This document shows positions 54,998 through 63,447 of a stretch of DNA of 64,000 bases, one piece after another. Within the stretch, counting starts at the first letter, position 1; every line of letters begins with the position of its first letter. The notes beneath the pieces are model-generated. The model was given only the letters and a program-made list of their open reading frames with translations, searched no databases and had not been told where the DNA came from. The stretch is from Colwellia psychrerythraea 34H (GTDB lineage: Bacteria > Pseudomonadota > Gammaproteobacteria > Enterobacterales > Alteromonadaceae), in assembly GCF_000012325.1 (NCBI RefSeq), contig NC_003910.7, positions 1,798,001-1,862,000 on the forward strand, given 5' to 3'. A program made the position numbers and the translations under genes.

Positions 54998-57178
54998 TTA
55001 TTTTTTATTTTTTAAATCACTTAATGACTCAAAGTGATTCCACTCTGCATGCTCTTGCATTGCTTCTTTTGCTAATTCAATTAGCAGATTTTCAATCGTT
55101 TCATTGTCCATATCTTCTGACGGTTGTTCTAAACCTATTTCAATTTTAGATAAAGCATCTTTGTATGCTGAATATAAGTCAGAACAATTACTTGGGTCAG
55201 TGTTTTTAATTTTCTTATTTAAAAATTTTAGCTCTTCAAGTACTTGATTATACTTTGAGCAAGGCTGAATATTTGAGTTTGTAATCTCTTGCGTTATAAG
55301 TTGATCAGCTCTTTTGTATAATTGAAGTAAATTTAAATAACCGTTGGCTGTATGTCCGTAGTTTGCGAGTTCATTCCATAAGGCAGTGACAGCTGTTAGT
55401 AGTAATGAAAATTGAATGCCAAACATTACCCAGTTTGATGTTGATAAATCGCCATTTTTAATAGTGTCATTTTGCAATAAAATAATTTGTGCTGCCCACA
55501 TGCTAATAACAGATAAACAAGTAATCCAAAACAAAATGGTAGTCCACTTTGTTAGCGTTACTTCAGCTCTGGCAGGTCGCTTATAAAAAAATGTTTTTAA
55601 TTTTGTCTTTATATTATTGGGATTAACTGAGCTTAATAACTTACTTATGGTGCTGCTATTAGGCTGTTCAGTATTTTTTGATAGGTCTAGCCTCGCTTGT
55701 AAAAAGCCAATTTGTCCATTTAACCAGTGTTTACTTACACTGTTTAGCTGTTGTTGTATTGGATTTTTCCACCAGTGTAATTCTGTTACTTCGATTGCAT
55801 GATTTAAAATAGGTAACTTTTTTCGGTATCTTCTTGGTATGAGTGGAGAACTAGTAGGTGCGATGTTCGCAAGATTCAAAAAGCCTCGCAGCCTCATGCT
55901 TTCAGCTATTCCTCTTGCGATTTGAAAGTGCCATTTGGATTGTTTTTTATTCGCAGCTCTCTTTATCAATAGACCGGTAATTATGGCAATAATAATCATT
56001 GAATTTAATATCAAGCCCAATGGCTTATCTAAAAAAGCAGATGTTAGCTCGTAACTAACAAAGCCTGATAATGCAAAAAATACAAACCAAAGTGTGATGC
56101 TTCTATAGTTAGTTTGGAGGTTTTCAGCCGTTTTATCTGCGCTTTTAAATGTGGAAAATGATTCACCAAGACTAATTTGTTGTACTTCGAGTTCTTCTTC
56201 ATCTTTAGGATTAACAGATGAAATATCAAAACTAGAGAGTTCTTGGTTATTATATTTGTTTAGTTGTAGGATTAATTCAACAAACTCCTCGGTCAAGAAT
56301 GTTTGATTGAGATTTGTTGATGACGAAATGTTCCCTTGAGCTATATTATGAGAAACATATAATTTACAGTCTTGGTGTTCAGTAGGAAAAACAGCTTTAC
56401 CCATTGACTTGTCAACACGCGTTAATTCAATATTATCAGCAGTTTTTTGCGTAATTTCCTTTCTTATTACAGGTATGTGGTGAACAACGCCTCCTAGTTG
56501 CCCATCAAAGTCGCTAAAATGGGATAATGCCTTATTTTCAGCGCCCTCTGGCCACTTAGCGTTAACTCCACATTTTATTTTAACGACATCACCTGTGCCG
56601 CCCAAACCATCAGACTTTTCATCATCCCACAGAGCTAATAAGACATTACTATATTTAGCAATAAATACACCTAAATTTAAATATAATGAGTTTCTCCATT
56701 CGCCGTAATTCATATCGGTTAATGCAAAATTATATTGTTCTTGCGTTAAACCGTGTCTGAGTAATATTTGATTGTTTTTATAGTCATCTAAAGTTTTTTC
56801 AAACTCTTTAACTGTAAATAGGCTATCTTCTGAAAAATCTTTAGTAAAAGCACTTTGTTCCATAGGTAGACATGGAATGATTCTAAAAGATTCTTTCGGC
56901 CATTCTTTATCATGCCAGAGTTCTTCTGCTGCCTGAATGGCTAGTAAATCCGCGCCATCAGCCATGCCTGACATGATCCAAATAGGAGTATTATTGGAAT
57001 CATTCTTTGGATCATTAAACTGATCTCGCCAATGTGTTAACGCGGCCTTTATTTGTTCTTTAATAGGCTCAAGGTTGACATGTGAAGTTTTATTGCTTTT
57101 AAGGCATAGCAGGTCTCTGTGCCCTGTTATACCAATAATGAAGGGTAATTTATTACTGTAATTTTTATTCAGTGTCAT
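54998..57178 (-). CDS. SLOG-like nucleotide-sensor protein with SLATT-like membrane region
   Basis: A 726-residue protein. Residues 1-300 look like a SLOG-family Rossmann domain: IGITGHRDLLCL, IWIMSGMADGADLLAIQAAEEL and FRIIPCLPM, with a glycine-rich nucleotide site. Two hydrophobic helices lie near 360-410 and two near 560-620, surrounded by helical segments. SLOG proteins paired with SLATT-type membrane domains are predicted ligand-gated pore effectors of CBASS-like or related systems. This call is by motif and layout, so the SLATT assignment is tentative. It is the last gene of the right arm, and convergent with the STAND gene across the IS. Confidence 0.7.
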   Translation of the reverse strand: MTLNKNYSNKLPFIIGITGHRDLLCLKSNKTSHVNLEPIKEQIKAALTHWRDQFNDPKNDSNNTPIWIMSGMADGADLLAIQAAEELWHDKEWPKESFRIIPCLPMEQSAFTKDFSEDSLFTVKEFEKTLDDYKNNQILLRHGLTQEQYNFALTDMNYGEWRNSLYLNLGVFIAKYSNVLLALWDDEKSDGLGGTGDVVKIKCGVNAKWPEGAENKALSHFSDFDGQLGGVVHHIPVIRKEITQKTADNIELTRVDKSMGKAVFPTEHQDCKLYVSHNIAQGNISSSTNLNQTFLTEEFVELILQLNKYNNQELSSFDISSVNPKDEEELEVQQISLGESFSTFKSADKTAENLQTNYRSITLWFVFFALSGFVSYELTSAFLDKPLGLILNSMIIIAIITGLLIKRAANKKQSKWHFQIARGIAESMRLRGFLNLANIAPTSSPLIPRRYRKKLPILNHAIEVTELHWWKNPIQQQLNSVSKHWLNGQIGFLQARLDLSKNTEQPNSSTISKLLSSVNPNNIKTKLKTFFYKRPARAEVTLTKWTTILFWITCLSVISMWAAQIILLQNDTIKNGDLSTSNWVMFGIQFSLLLTAVTALWNELANYGHTANGYLNLLQLYKRADQLITQEITNSNIQPCSKYNQVLEELKFLNKKIKNTDPSNCSDLYSAYKDALSKIEIGLEQPSEDMDNETIENLLIELAKEAMQEHAEWNHFESLSDLKNKK

Positions 57179-57213
57179 CTTGAGCCTTTAATGGTATTTA
57201 TTATTAAGTTTGC

Positions 57214-57534
57214 TTACTTTGAGTAATGAGCATTATTGTCGTAAACGTGAAAAATGATGCCTATAAGGCATAAACTTGGAAATATATAAGTAAAAAAGGG
57301 AAAGGTATGTGAAACAAATAACCCTAGACCAATGCTTGAGTACTTGAACCAAGTAAATATCACAGCGCCAATTGCACTTAAGATAAGTGATGTGATCGCT
57401 ATGACTAAAATTAAATCCATTGTTGGGTAAGGTTCATTTGGAAAAATGTCGTTGTGTAGCCAACCATGGAGAAACTTGATTAGAATAGCCAAAGGTATTC
57501 CCATATAAAATGCTTCTATAAACTCTACTCGCAT
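57214..57534 (-). CDS. Small membrane protein, right arm
   Basis: A 106-residue protein with three hydrophobic helices (LAILIKFLHGWL, LILVIAITSLILSAIGAVIF, HTFPFFTYIFPSLCLIGIIF). No known family. It lies between the signal peptidase and SLOG genes with 35- and 45-base gaps, so it is probably in the same operon. No function is assigned. Confidence 0.6.
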   Translation of the reverse strand: MRVEFIEAFYMGIPLAILIKFLHGWLHNDIFPNEPYPTMDLILVIAITSLILSAIGAVIFTWFKYSSIGLGLFVSHTFPFFTYIFPSLCLIGIIFHVYDNNAHYSK

Positions 57535-57579
57535 ACAACTTCCCTATGTGGTTAATTTTGTTCTTTTAATGCGTATAAG

Positions 57580-58341
57580 CTACGGGTTAAGCTGTTGCCA
57601 AAGCCTCAGCTTATCAATTTTTTGTTGTTGGGTTACTTTATTCCACAGTTGATGGTAGTTAAATAAAACACGGTCAATACTACCAACAATTTGTTCTCTT
57701 TCTATAGTGCCAAAATAACGTGAGTCGTGGCTCAGGTTACGGTTGTCTCCAATCATGAAGTACTTACCAATTGGAACAGTGAATTGAGGACTATTTGTGA
57801 CTAAGCTACTTTTAATATAATCAGGTAAGTCACTAGTAAAAATAATATTATAATTTTTCGTTTTTGAAGCAGATATATTGTTAGTTTCTTGGTATGCACT
57901 AAATGAATACTTACTTGAATAGGGCAGTTCTTTGTTTTTGATAACGTCCATTGTCGTGGCTTTCAAGGGGAGTATGCTGCCATTGATATAAAAATTATTG
58001 TCAATAATTTGTACTGTGTCACCGGGTATTGCCATTACTCGTTTAACAAATAATGACCCTTTATTGTCAAAAGCGACAATATCACCACGTTGTGGATTAT
58101 TTATCGGGAATATATTTTTACCCCAATAAGGAATTTTAATATCAAAAGCGAGTTTGTTTACTAAGACATAATCACCTTCAATTAGGTTGGGGTTCATTGA
58201 CGCAGACGGAATGTAATTCCAATTAATAAACGTACTTCGAATAAAAAATAACGCTAATAAAAACCAAATAAAGCCCATGTTACTGTGATAGAAACGTACC
58301 AGTAAATTTATAGCGTTATTTGGCGTCAAATTAACATTCAT
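57580..58341 (-). CDS. lepB: Signal peptidase I paralogue
   Basis: A 253-residue type I signal peptidase. One N-terminal membrane helix (about 23-40) is followed by the catalytic Ser48 in IPSASMNPNL, Lys100 in GSLFVKRVMAIPGD, and the box E sequence IGDNRNLSHDSRYFG. It is shorter than housekeeping LepB (324) and lacks the second helix. Its start overlaps the kinase stop as TAATG, so it is translationally coupled to the kinase. A signal peptidase in a sigma-kinase operon is unusual; it may process a secreted or membrane partner of the island. The housekeeping lep gene is not in this window. Confidence 0.88.
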   Translation of the reverse strand: MNVNLTPNNAINLLVRFYHSNMGFIWFLLALFFIRSTFINWNYIPSASMNPNLIEGDYVLVNKLAFDIKIPYWGKNIFPINNPQRGDIVAFDNKGSLFVKRVMAIPGDTVQIIDNNFYINGSILPLKATTMDVIKNKELPYSSKYSFSAYQETNNISASKTKNYNIIFTSDLPDYIKSSLVTNSPQFTVPIGKYFMIGDNRNLSHDSRYFGTIEREQIVGSIDRVLFNYHQLWNKVTQQQKIDKLRLWQQLNP

Positions 58342-59054
58342 TATACGCATAAAGGTTGTGTGTCATTCGTCGTTGAATCGCTAAAATTAGCGATATCAAA
58401 ATCGACGATGTTGGCGTTACCATTAATATCTACCAGTACATTGTTTTTACTTAAATCACCATGTTCAACACCTTTGCTTTTTGCATGTTCAATGGCCGCT
58501 TTTAAGCTAGTGTTAACCTGTTCTTTGGCTTCCTCACTTGGCGAAGTATTAAGGAACTCATATAAAGTAATACCGTCAATGTATTCCATCATAATGTTAG
58601 GCTCTTGATGATTATCATGGCTAATATCTATAAAACTCGCAATGTGATGGTGGTCTAAATCAGCGAGTATTTGTGCCTCTTTTTTTATCATCTTTAGTGC
58701 TGTGTTGTTTGAGTCAGCCAAGGCAAAATATTTTACGGCTATGGTGTGGTTAATTAAGCCATCTGTTCTTTCCGCTAGGTAAACATCACTCATACCACCT
58801 TGTCCGAGCAGTTTTGTAATTTTATATTTGTTGTTTATTAAGCGTCCGATACGAATACTTGTATCTTCGTTATTAATGATTCCTAAATGTAAGTATTCGA
58901 GCATCTCGTTAACTGAAGTACCACGGTAATCTAATAAGCGGGATAACTCGGTTGCTACTGTTGGATTTTGTTGGTGCAGTTGTGTCATTTTCTGCGCTAA
59001 TAATTCTTTTGGCAAACTAGAATATTCTGTAAATAATTTATAAAGCAAAGACAT
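58341..59054 (-). CDS. Minimal Hanks-type Ser/Thr kinase, right arm
   Basis: A 237-residue homologue of the kinase at 37804 with the same order: helical N-terminus, GQGGMSDVYLA loop, AVKYF lysine, HGDLSKNN catalytic loop and DFD. It again ends about 15 residues after DFD. The N-terminal about 75 residues are less alike than the kinase part. It starts 3 bases after the sigma gene and is coupled to the signal peptidase, so it sits between the regulator and an effector-like set. Confidence 0.83.
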   Translation of the reverse strand: MSLLYKLFTEYSSLPKELLAQKMTQLHQQNPTVATELSRLLDYRGTSVNEMLEYLHLGIINNEDTSIRIGRLINNKYKITKLLGQGGMSDVYLAERTDGLINHTIAVKYFALADSNNTALKMIKKEAQILADLDHHHIASFIDISHDNHQEPNIMMEYIDGITLYEFLNTSPSEEAKEQVNTSLKAAIEHAKSKGVEHGDLSKNNVLVDINGNANIVDFDIANFSDSTTNDTQPLCV

Positions 59055-59057
59055 AGG

Positions 59058-59651
59058 TTAAAACCCGTTGAAGTGGCTATGATACCAAGCATGCGCAAAT
59101 TTGAGTTCATTTTGTACTGTACGCAGAGATATATTGTACATATCAGCAATTTTCTTTGCATTTAATCCAGCAAAAACATTGAGCTGAAGAAGTTCTGCTG
59201 CCCGGGGTTTCTCCTGTACCAGCGCATTATAAACGCGTTCCAAGTCACACATTGTTTCTGCAATATTACAGTCGTATTCAGGCTGTTTTTCTTCCTGAGG
59301 TAGGGTGTTTTTCTGCGCATTTTTACTGCGAGATTGATCCTTCATTATTGAATAAACAACCTTGCCAATAAGTCGATAAAAATCTGCTCTGTTATCAAGT
59401 TTTGCACTGGTCACTTTGCCTAACCGAGGATAGAGGTGATTGATAATATCAGTGGTTGAATCAATACAAACAGAGACTTGATTGACATTAGTTTGTTGGT
59501 TATTTAGGTTTTGAATTTTGCTCTTGCGTATTTGATGTCGAAACTGTTGGTAGCATTGAATAAACAATTCATCGTATGCAGTTTCATCGCCATTTTGCCA
59601 TTGAGTGAGTAGTTCAGTTACCGGCACGTCTGATAAATATTTTATGTCCAT
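59058..59651 (-). CDS. ECF-type sigma factor, right arm
   Basis: A 197-residue homologue of the sigma factor at 37219 (DVPVTELLTQWQNGDETAYDELF against APVTELIVEWKKGSSTSFNELF). The region 4 HTH is LNAKKIADMYNISLRTVQNELKF. Same operon plan, kinase directly downstream. It is divergent from the membrane protein gene at 59845, with a 193-base gap containing the promoters of both. No anti-sigma factor is adjacent. Confidence 0.85.
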   Translation of the reverse strand: MDIKYLSDVPVTELLTQWQNGDETAYDELFIQCYQQFRHQIRKSKIQNLNNQQTNVNQVSVCIDSTTDIINHLYPRLGKVTSAKLDNRADFYRLIGKVVYSIMKDQSRSKNAQKNTLPQEEKQPEYDCNIAETMCDLERVYNALVQEKPRAAELLQLNVFAGLNAKKIADMYNISLRTVQNELKFAHAWYHSHFNGF

Positions 59652-59844
59652 ATATCTGTTTTTATTTGAGTTGTTATAAATATGCTAACACGTGACATTT
59701 AATGCTTCTAGTTTAATGGACGTTTATTTAACAAAAAATAAACATTATATTTTTTTCGTTTTTAGTTCATTACAACGTGTCTTTTCGTTTTAAAAATAAG
59801 AGTCTAAGGTGGCATCATAATTTTTGAGAAGGTAATCTGTAAAT

Positions 59845-60669
59845 ATGGAAAATCAACAAATCGTGAGCTACAAAAAAACTAATGCGTTAAGCCATTTTCA
59901 AGGGATGAACAAACTAGGAACCACTTTTTTCATACTTTTTATCGTAGGATCTTTCTTACCTTTGGCCGATTTAGGCGGTTGGTCTAATGAAACATTAAGT
60001 TTATACAATCTTGCCAACCCAATGGTGTTGTTGATTATTGCAGCCATTGGTGTGCTTGTTAACTTAACTGGCTTTAGCCGCACAGCTTCACGATGGGTAT
60101 CTTTAGTTTTTGTGGCTCTTGTTGTTGGTTGGTTTTTAACTCAGCTTTACGATATTTATGACTTGGCAAAATCAGCAAGAGAAATAAGAGGGCGTGACTT
60201 TGAGTTCAAACACTTTGTACGTTCAATAAAAGGTATGGTTCAAGGTTTGCCTATCAACAGTGCTGACGATTTAATATCACTGGCAAGTATATTATTAACA
60301 GTCGCGTTTGTCGGTATTAGCGGCTGTGTTTTTTCTCCTCGATATAAAGAGAATAAACAGTTAAAAGCTGCCATAACCGGCCAGCCAATTGATGAAAGCC
60401 AAGACGAAGTAACAAACATTCAAGCCAAGCTAGAAAGTAATAAAAAACCTTCCCTTGTAAACAGTGTTAAAGCGTTTGTTGTGTCGGTAATTACCAAGGC
60501 TATTGGAGCAATCAAATATATCTATCAAATCATCAAACCTTTGGTAAATGCACTGCTAGATAAAGCGGCAGATATTATTTGCCAGCAACAACCCAATCTC
60601 AAACGTGAACAAGTGAAAGTAGCAGTGTTCTCGGTATCGGTTGTGTTGCTTTATCTACTTATTTTTTAA
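59845..60669 (+). CDS. Membrane protein, unrecognised family
   Basis: A 274-residue protein with helices at about 27-45, 52-72, 82-102, 147-165 and 255-272. A cytoplasmic segment with a helical region (DESQDEVTNIQAKLESNKK) lies between. It starts ATG at 59845 after a weak site GAAGGT. It is divergent from the right-arm sigma gene, which suggests a role as a membrane target or sensor of the system, but nothing in it proves that. No family recognised. Confidence 0.65.
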   Translation: MENQQIVSYKKTNALSHFQGMNKLGTTFFILFIVGSFLPLADLGGWSNETLSLYNLANPMVLLIIAAIGVLVNLTGFSRTASRWVSLVFVALVVGWFLTQLYDIYDLAKSAREIRGRDFEFKHFVRSIKGMVQGLPINSADDLISLASILLTVAFVGISGCVFSPRYKENKQLKAAITGQPIDESQDEVTNIQAKLESNKKPSLVNSVKAFVVSVITKAIGAIKYIYQIIKPLVNALLDKAADIICQQQPNLKREQVKVAVFSVSVVLLYLLIF

Positions 60670-60721
60670 CCCTCGCATCAGCTTATTACGAAAACAACAT
60701 ATTTTAAAAGGATAAATTATT

Positions 60722-61071
60722 ATGAAAAAAACAATAATCATCTCGATTTTAGCTAGCTTAGCCTTAACGGCTTGTGGCGACCCAAAAGATGAAGCCAGTG
60801 AAATTGCACAACAAGCGTGTATCGCAGATAAAAATAGTGATTTAGGTGGTTTACGTGACTAGATGAATGAAGAAATGTTCGAAATTAACAAAGTCATGCA
60901 TGAAAGTGCTGACCCGCAAATGAAACGTATTTTAAAAATGCTTAATTGTGATTTAAAAAAACTGAAATATTAGAAGATGGAGGTTTTGTCGTTAGTTTTA
61001 AAAAACACAATAGTTATGAAATTAAAGAGGTTGATGGTGATTTAAAAGTTGTCGGTGAACAATATTTTTAG
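60722..61071 (+). pseudogene. Broken small lipoprotein gene
   Basis: A lipoprotein start with lipobox LTAC is followed by 46 codons and an in-frame TAG at 60860-60862. Reading resumes at the next ATG (NEEMFEINKVMHESAD) up to DLKK, then a frameshift in an A run gives TEILEDGGFVVSFKKHNSY and a final stop at 61071. The last part resembles the lipoproteins at 36015 and 36373. One stop and one frameshift make it a decayed member of that family. Confidence 0.75.
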
Positions 61072-61163
61072 ATTTATTAAACTAATTTTTATTTTTCAAG
61101 TTTTTAACAGTGTTACTGTATCTATCTAATAAAGATATGGAATTTATACTTAAAGGATTTAAT

Positions 61164-63134
61164 ATGCTCAAACACTTTGTGCGCTCAGCACTATTCATCA
61201 TTGTTGTAACTATCCCAGCTATAGCCTCTGCTGCTGAAGACCTAGATTTAAATAAGGAGCATGTGTATTTTCAAAGTGGATTCCATGAAAAGCCTTATTT
61301 ATTAGAACAAATGCTTTATTCTGATGGCAACCGTTGGAATTTTAATCAAGAATTAGGAACGCCCGTTACCATAACTTATGGTTTTACAGGCGACGAAATG
61401 GGCTATGTTTTTCCAGATGACATTCAGCGTGATTTTTATCAGTATGAAAAAGATGTCATTGTTGATGTTCTTACACACATCAGCGAAGTTTCTGGAATTA
61501 CTTTTGAAGAAAAATTTACTCGAGAAAATTCGGATTTTGTTTTTCGAATTGGAGCTTACACTGGGTCTGGTAGTAATGTTCCGCCAATAGATGAAGCTGA
61601 TTACATACGTTATAGTTATAGGCGAACCGTAACGTTTAGCCAGTCTCATGCATTACACTATTTAAATCCTAATCATGATTTTTATTTAAGAGTTAAAAAT
61701 GACGATATTGACTATAAGCATGATTTTGCTCGATCTAAAGCGGTTATACTCCGCGATATAAGCAGAATTATCGGTTTAACGAGATGGAATGATGGTCAAG
61801 AGAATAATAATGACTTTTATTCAGTGATGGCACCAAAAGCAACAGGTTTATCTTCTGAAACTTTTGCACCAACAACTTTAAAAAAGTATGACATTGTTAT
61901 GCTACAGCACCTTTATGGTAAACCTTTCAAAGTAGAAACTGATCCGAATATGACATACAACTATGATGATAGTTATGATTTTCATCAAATGATTGTTGAT
62001 AAGGATGGTGAAGATACCATCAGTGTGGTGAACTCTCAACGTAGTAATATTATAGATCTACACCCTGGCGCTTTTAGTTCCATAGCGTCTAGGCCAACTG
62101 GTTTCTTTGACCCTGATACTGAAAGTGAACACTTAAACCGCAGTTACAATAACCTATCCATAGATTATGGTACTCGTATTGAAAACGCAGAAGGCGGTAG
62201 CAATAATGATGTACTCATTGGTAATTATACGGCAAACAAGTTAAATGGAAATGCAGGGGATGATAAAATTCAAGGTTATGGTGGTAACGACTTGATAGAT
62301 GGTGGAGCAGGCATTGACACTGCTGTCTACGCAAATGAGAAAGTGCAATATGAAATCGAATATGTTGGAAATAGTGTAACTGTTTTAACTTTACCAAGTG
62401 GCAACGAAGGTTTAGACACCTTAACTAATATTGAATTCATTCAATTTTCAGATGAAACCATAGCCATTAATCAAGCTCCTGTGATTACTTTAGGAGAAAT
62501 TATTACCGTAAAAGAAACAGACCATGTGACTATTATAGCTGGAGTTTTAGACCATGAAGGTGATGAACTTACTTATACTTGGACTCAACTTAATGGTACA
62601 GATGTTGAGCTAACAAACACCGATACAGCAACTATTATATTTACTACTCCAAATGTAGATAGAGAAGAAACAATCACTTTACAGTTAGAAGTTTCAGATG
62701 GTTTAAATACAGTAACCAGTTCTATCGCAGTAGTAGTTACTCCTAATACCGCACCAGTTATTACGGATATTACGGTAGACCAAGCAGTCGATGAGCGCAC
62801 TACTGTGACACTAGCTATTAACGCTACAGATGCCGATAACGATACGCTTATTTATCGTTGGGTTGTGAATGGTGCAACAGTAACACTAATAGGTTCAACT
62901 ACTAATACTGTTACATTTACAGCTCCAAGCGTTACAAGCACAACAACACTAACCGTTGAAGTATTTGTTACAGACGGGATTGATGAAGTTAGTAGTGATA
63001 CACGAACTGTAACGGTTAATAATGTTGATACAGCACCTGAGCCAGAAGTTTCGCCCACTATAGAAAAAAGTAGTGGTGGCTCTTTTGGGTACTTTATTTT
63101 GCTAATTGCAGGTTTAAGATTATTTAGAAAGTAA
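61164..63134 (+). CDS. Serralysin-like pseudo-protease with RTX repeats, Ig-like domains and GlyGly-CTERM
   Basis: An exported 656-residue protein. A signal peptide is followed by an M10/serralysin-like region (to about 260). The expected zinc motif HExxHxxGxxH reads RDISRIIGLTR, so all three histidines and the catalytic glutamate are replaced, while the later YDIVMLQHLYG element is kept. RTX-type repeats (about 350-390) include NDVLIGNYTANKLNGNAGDDKIQG and GGNDLIDGG. Two PKD/cadherin-like domains follow (about 440-620). It ends in a GlyGly-CTERM tail (SGGSFGYFILLIAGLRLF plus RK), cleaved by rhombosortase. The ATG at 61164 follows AAAGGA. It is probably a binding or structural surface protein rather than an enzyme. 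Confidence 0.83.
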   Translation: MLKHFVRSALFIIVVTIPAIASAAEDLDLNKEHVYFQSGFHEKPYLLEQMLYSDGNRWNFNQELGTPVTITYGFTGDEMGYVFPDDIQRDFYQYEKDVIVDVLTHISEVSGITFEEKFTRENSDFVFRIGAYTGSGSNVPPIDEADYIRYSYRRTVTFSQSHALHYLNPNHDFYLRVKNDDIDYKHDFARSKAVILRDISRIIGLTRWNDGQENNNDFYSVMAPKATGLSSETFAPTTLKKYDIVMLQHLYGKPFKVETDPNMTYNYDDSYDFHQMIVDKDGEDTISVVNSQRSNIIDLHPGAFSSIASRPTGFFDPDTESEHLNRSYNNLSIDYGTRIENAEGGSNNDVLIGNYTANKLNGNAGDDKIQGYGGNDLIDGGAGIDTAVYANEKVQYEIEYVGNSVTVLTLPSGNEGLDTLTNIEFIQFSDETIAINQAPVITLGEIITVKETDHVTIIAGVLDHEGDELTYTWTQLNGTDVELTNTDTATIIFTTPNVDREETITLQLEVSDGLNTVTSSIAVVVTPNTAPVITDITVDQAVDERTTVTLAINATDADNDTLIYRWVVNGATVTLIGSTTNTVTFTAPSVTSTTTLTVEVFVTDGIDEVSSDTRTVTVNNVDTAPEPEVSPTIEKSSGGSFGYFILLIAGLRLFRK

Positions 63135-63142
63135 GTTATAAA

Positions 63143-63179
63143 ATACCAACAACCAGTGAGATTAACTGGTTGTTGGTAT
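63143..63179 (+). terminator. Hairpin after the serralysin-like gene
   Basis: A 15-bp perfect stem, left arm 63143-63157 and right arm 63165-63179, 8 bases after the stop. No T run follows directly, so it may act as a terminator or a 3' stabilising hairpin. Confidence 0.65.
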
Positions 63180-63447
63180 GATTAAAGAATGGTTTTTTTT
63201 TAAACAGAAAGTTGAATAAGTTTAATCATTTTATCTCCGTATTAAGTCTTCTTGGAGTACTCAGAGGTAAATACGCAAAGCAACAGAATTATTCTAACCT
63301 AGCCATACAAGAAAAATTAATATCAATAAATACGCTTTATAATTTTTTTTTGCAGAAAAATAGCGAGTATTCTTAATCAAACCAACTGGCTTAACTTCGC
63401 TGAAAGCGGCCAAAAAATTAACAAAGCCTTTAATAATAAAGCTCTCC

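Noticed and set aside
62215..63058. Minus-strand ORFs opposite the serralysin-like gene
   Set aside because: They arise from Thr/Val-rich Ig-like repeats on the plus strand and lack start signals.
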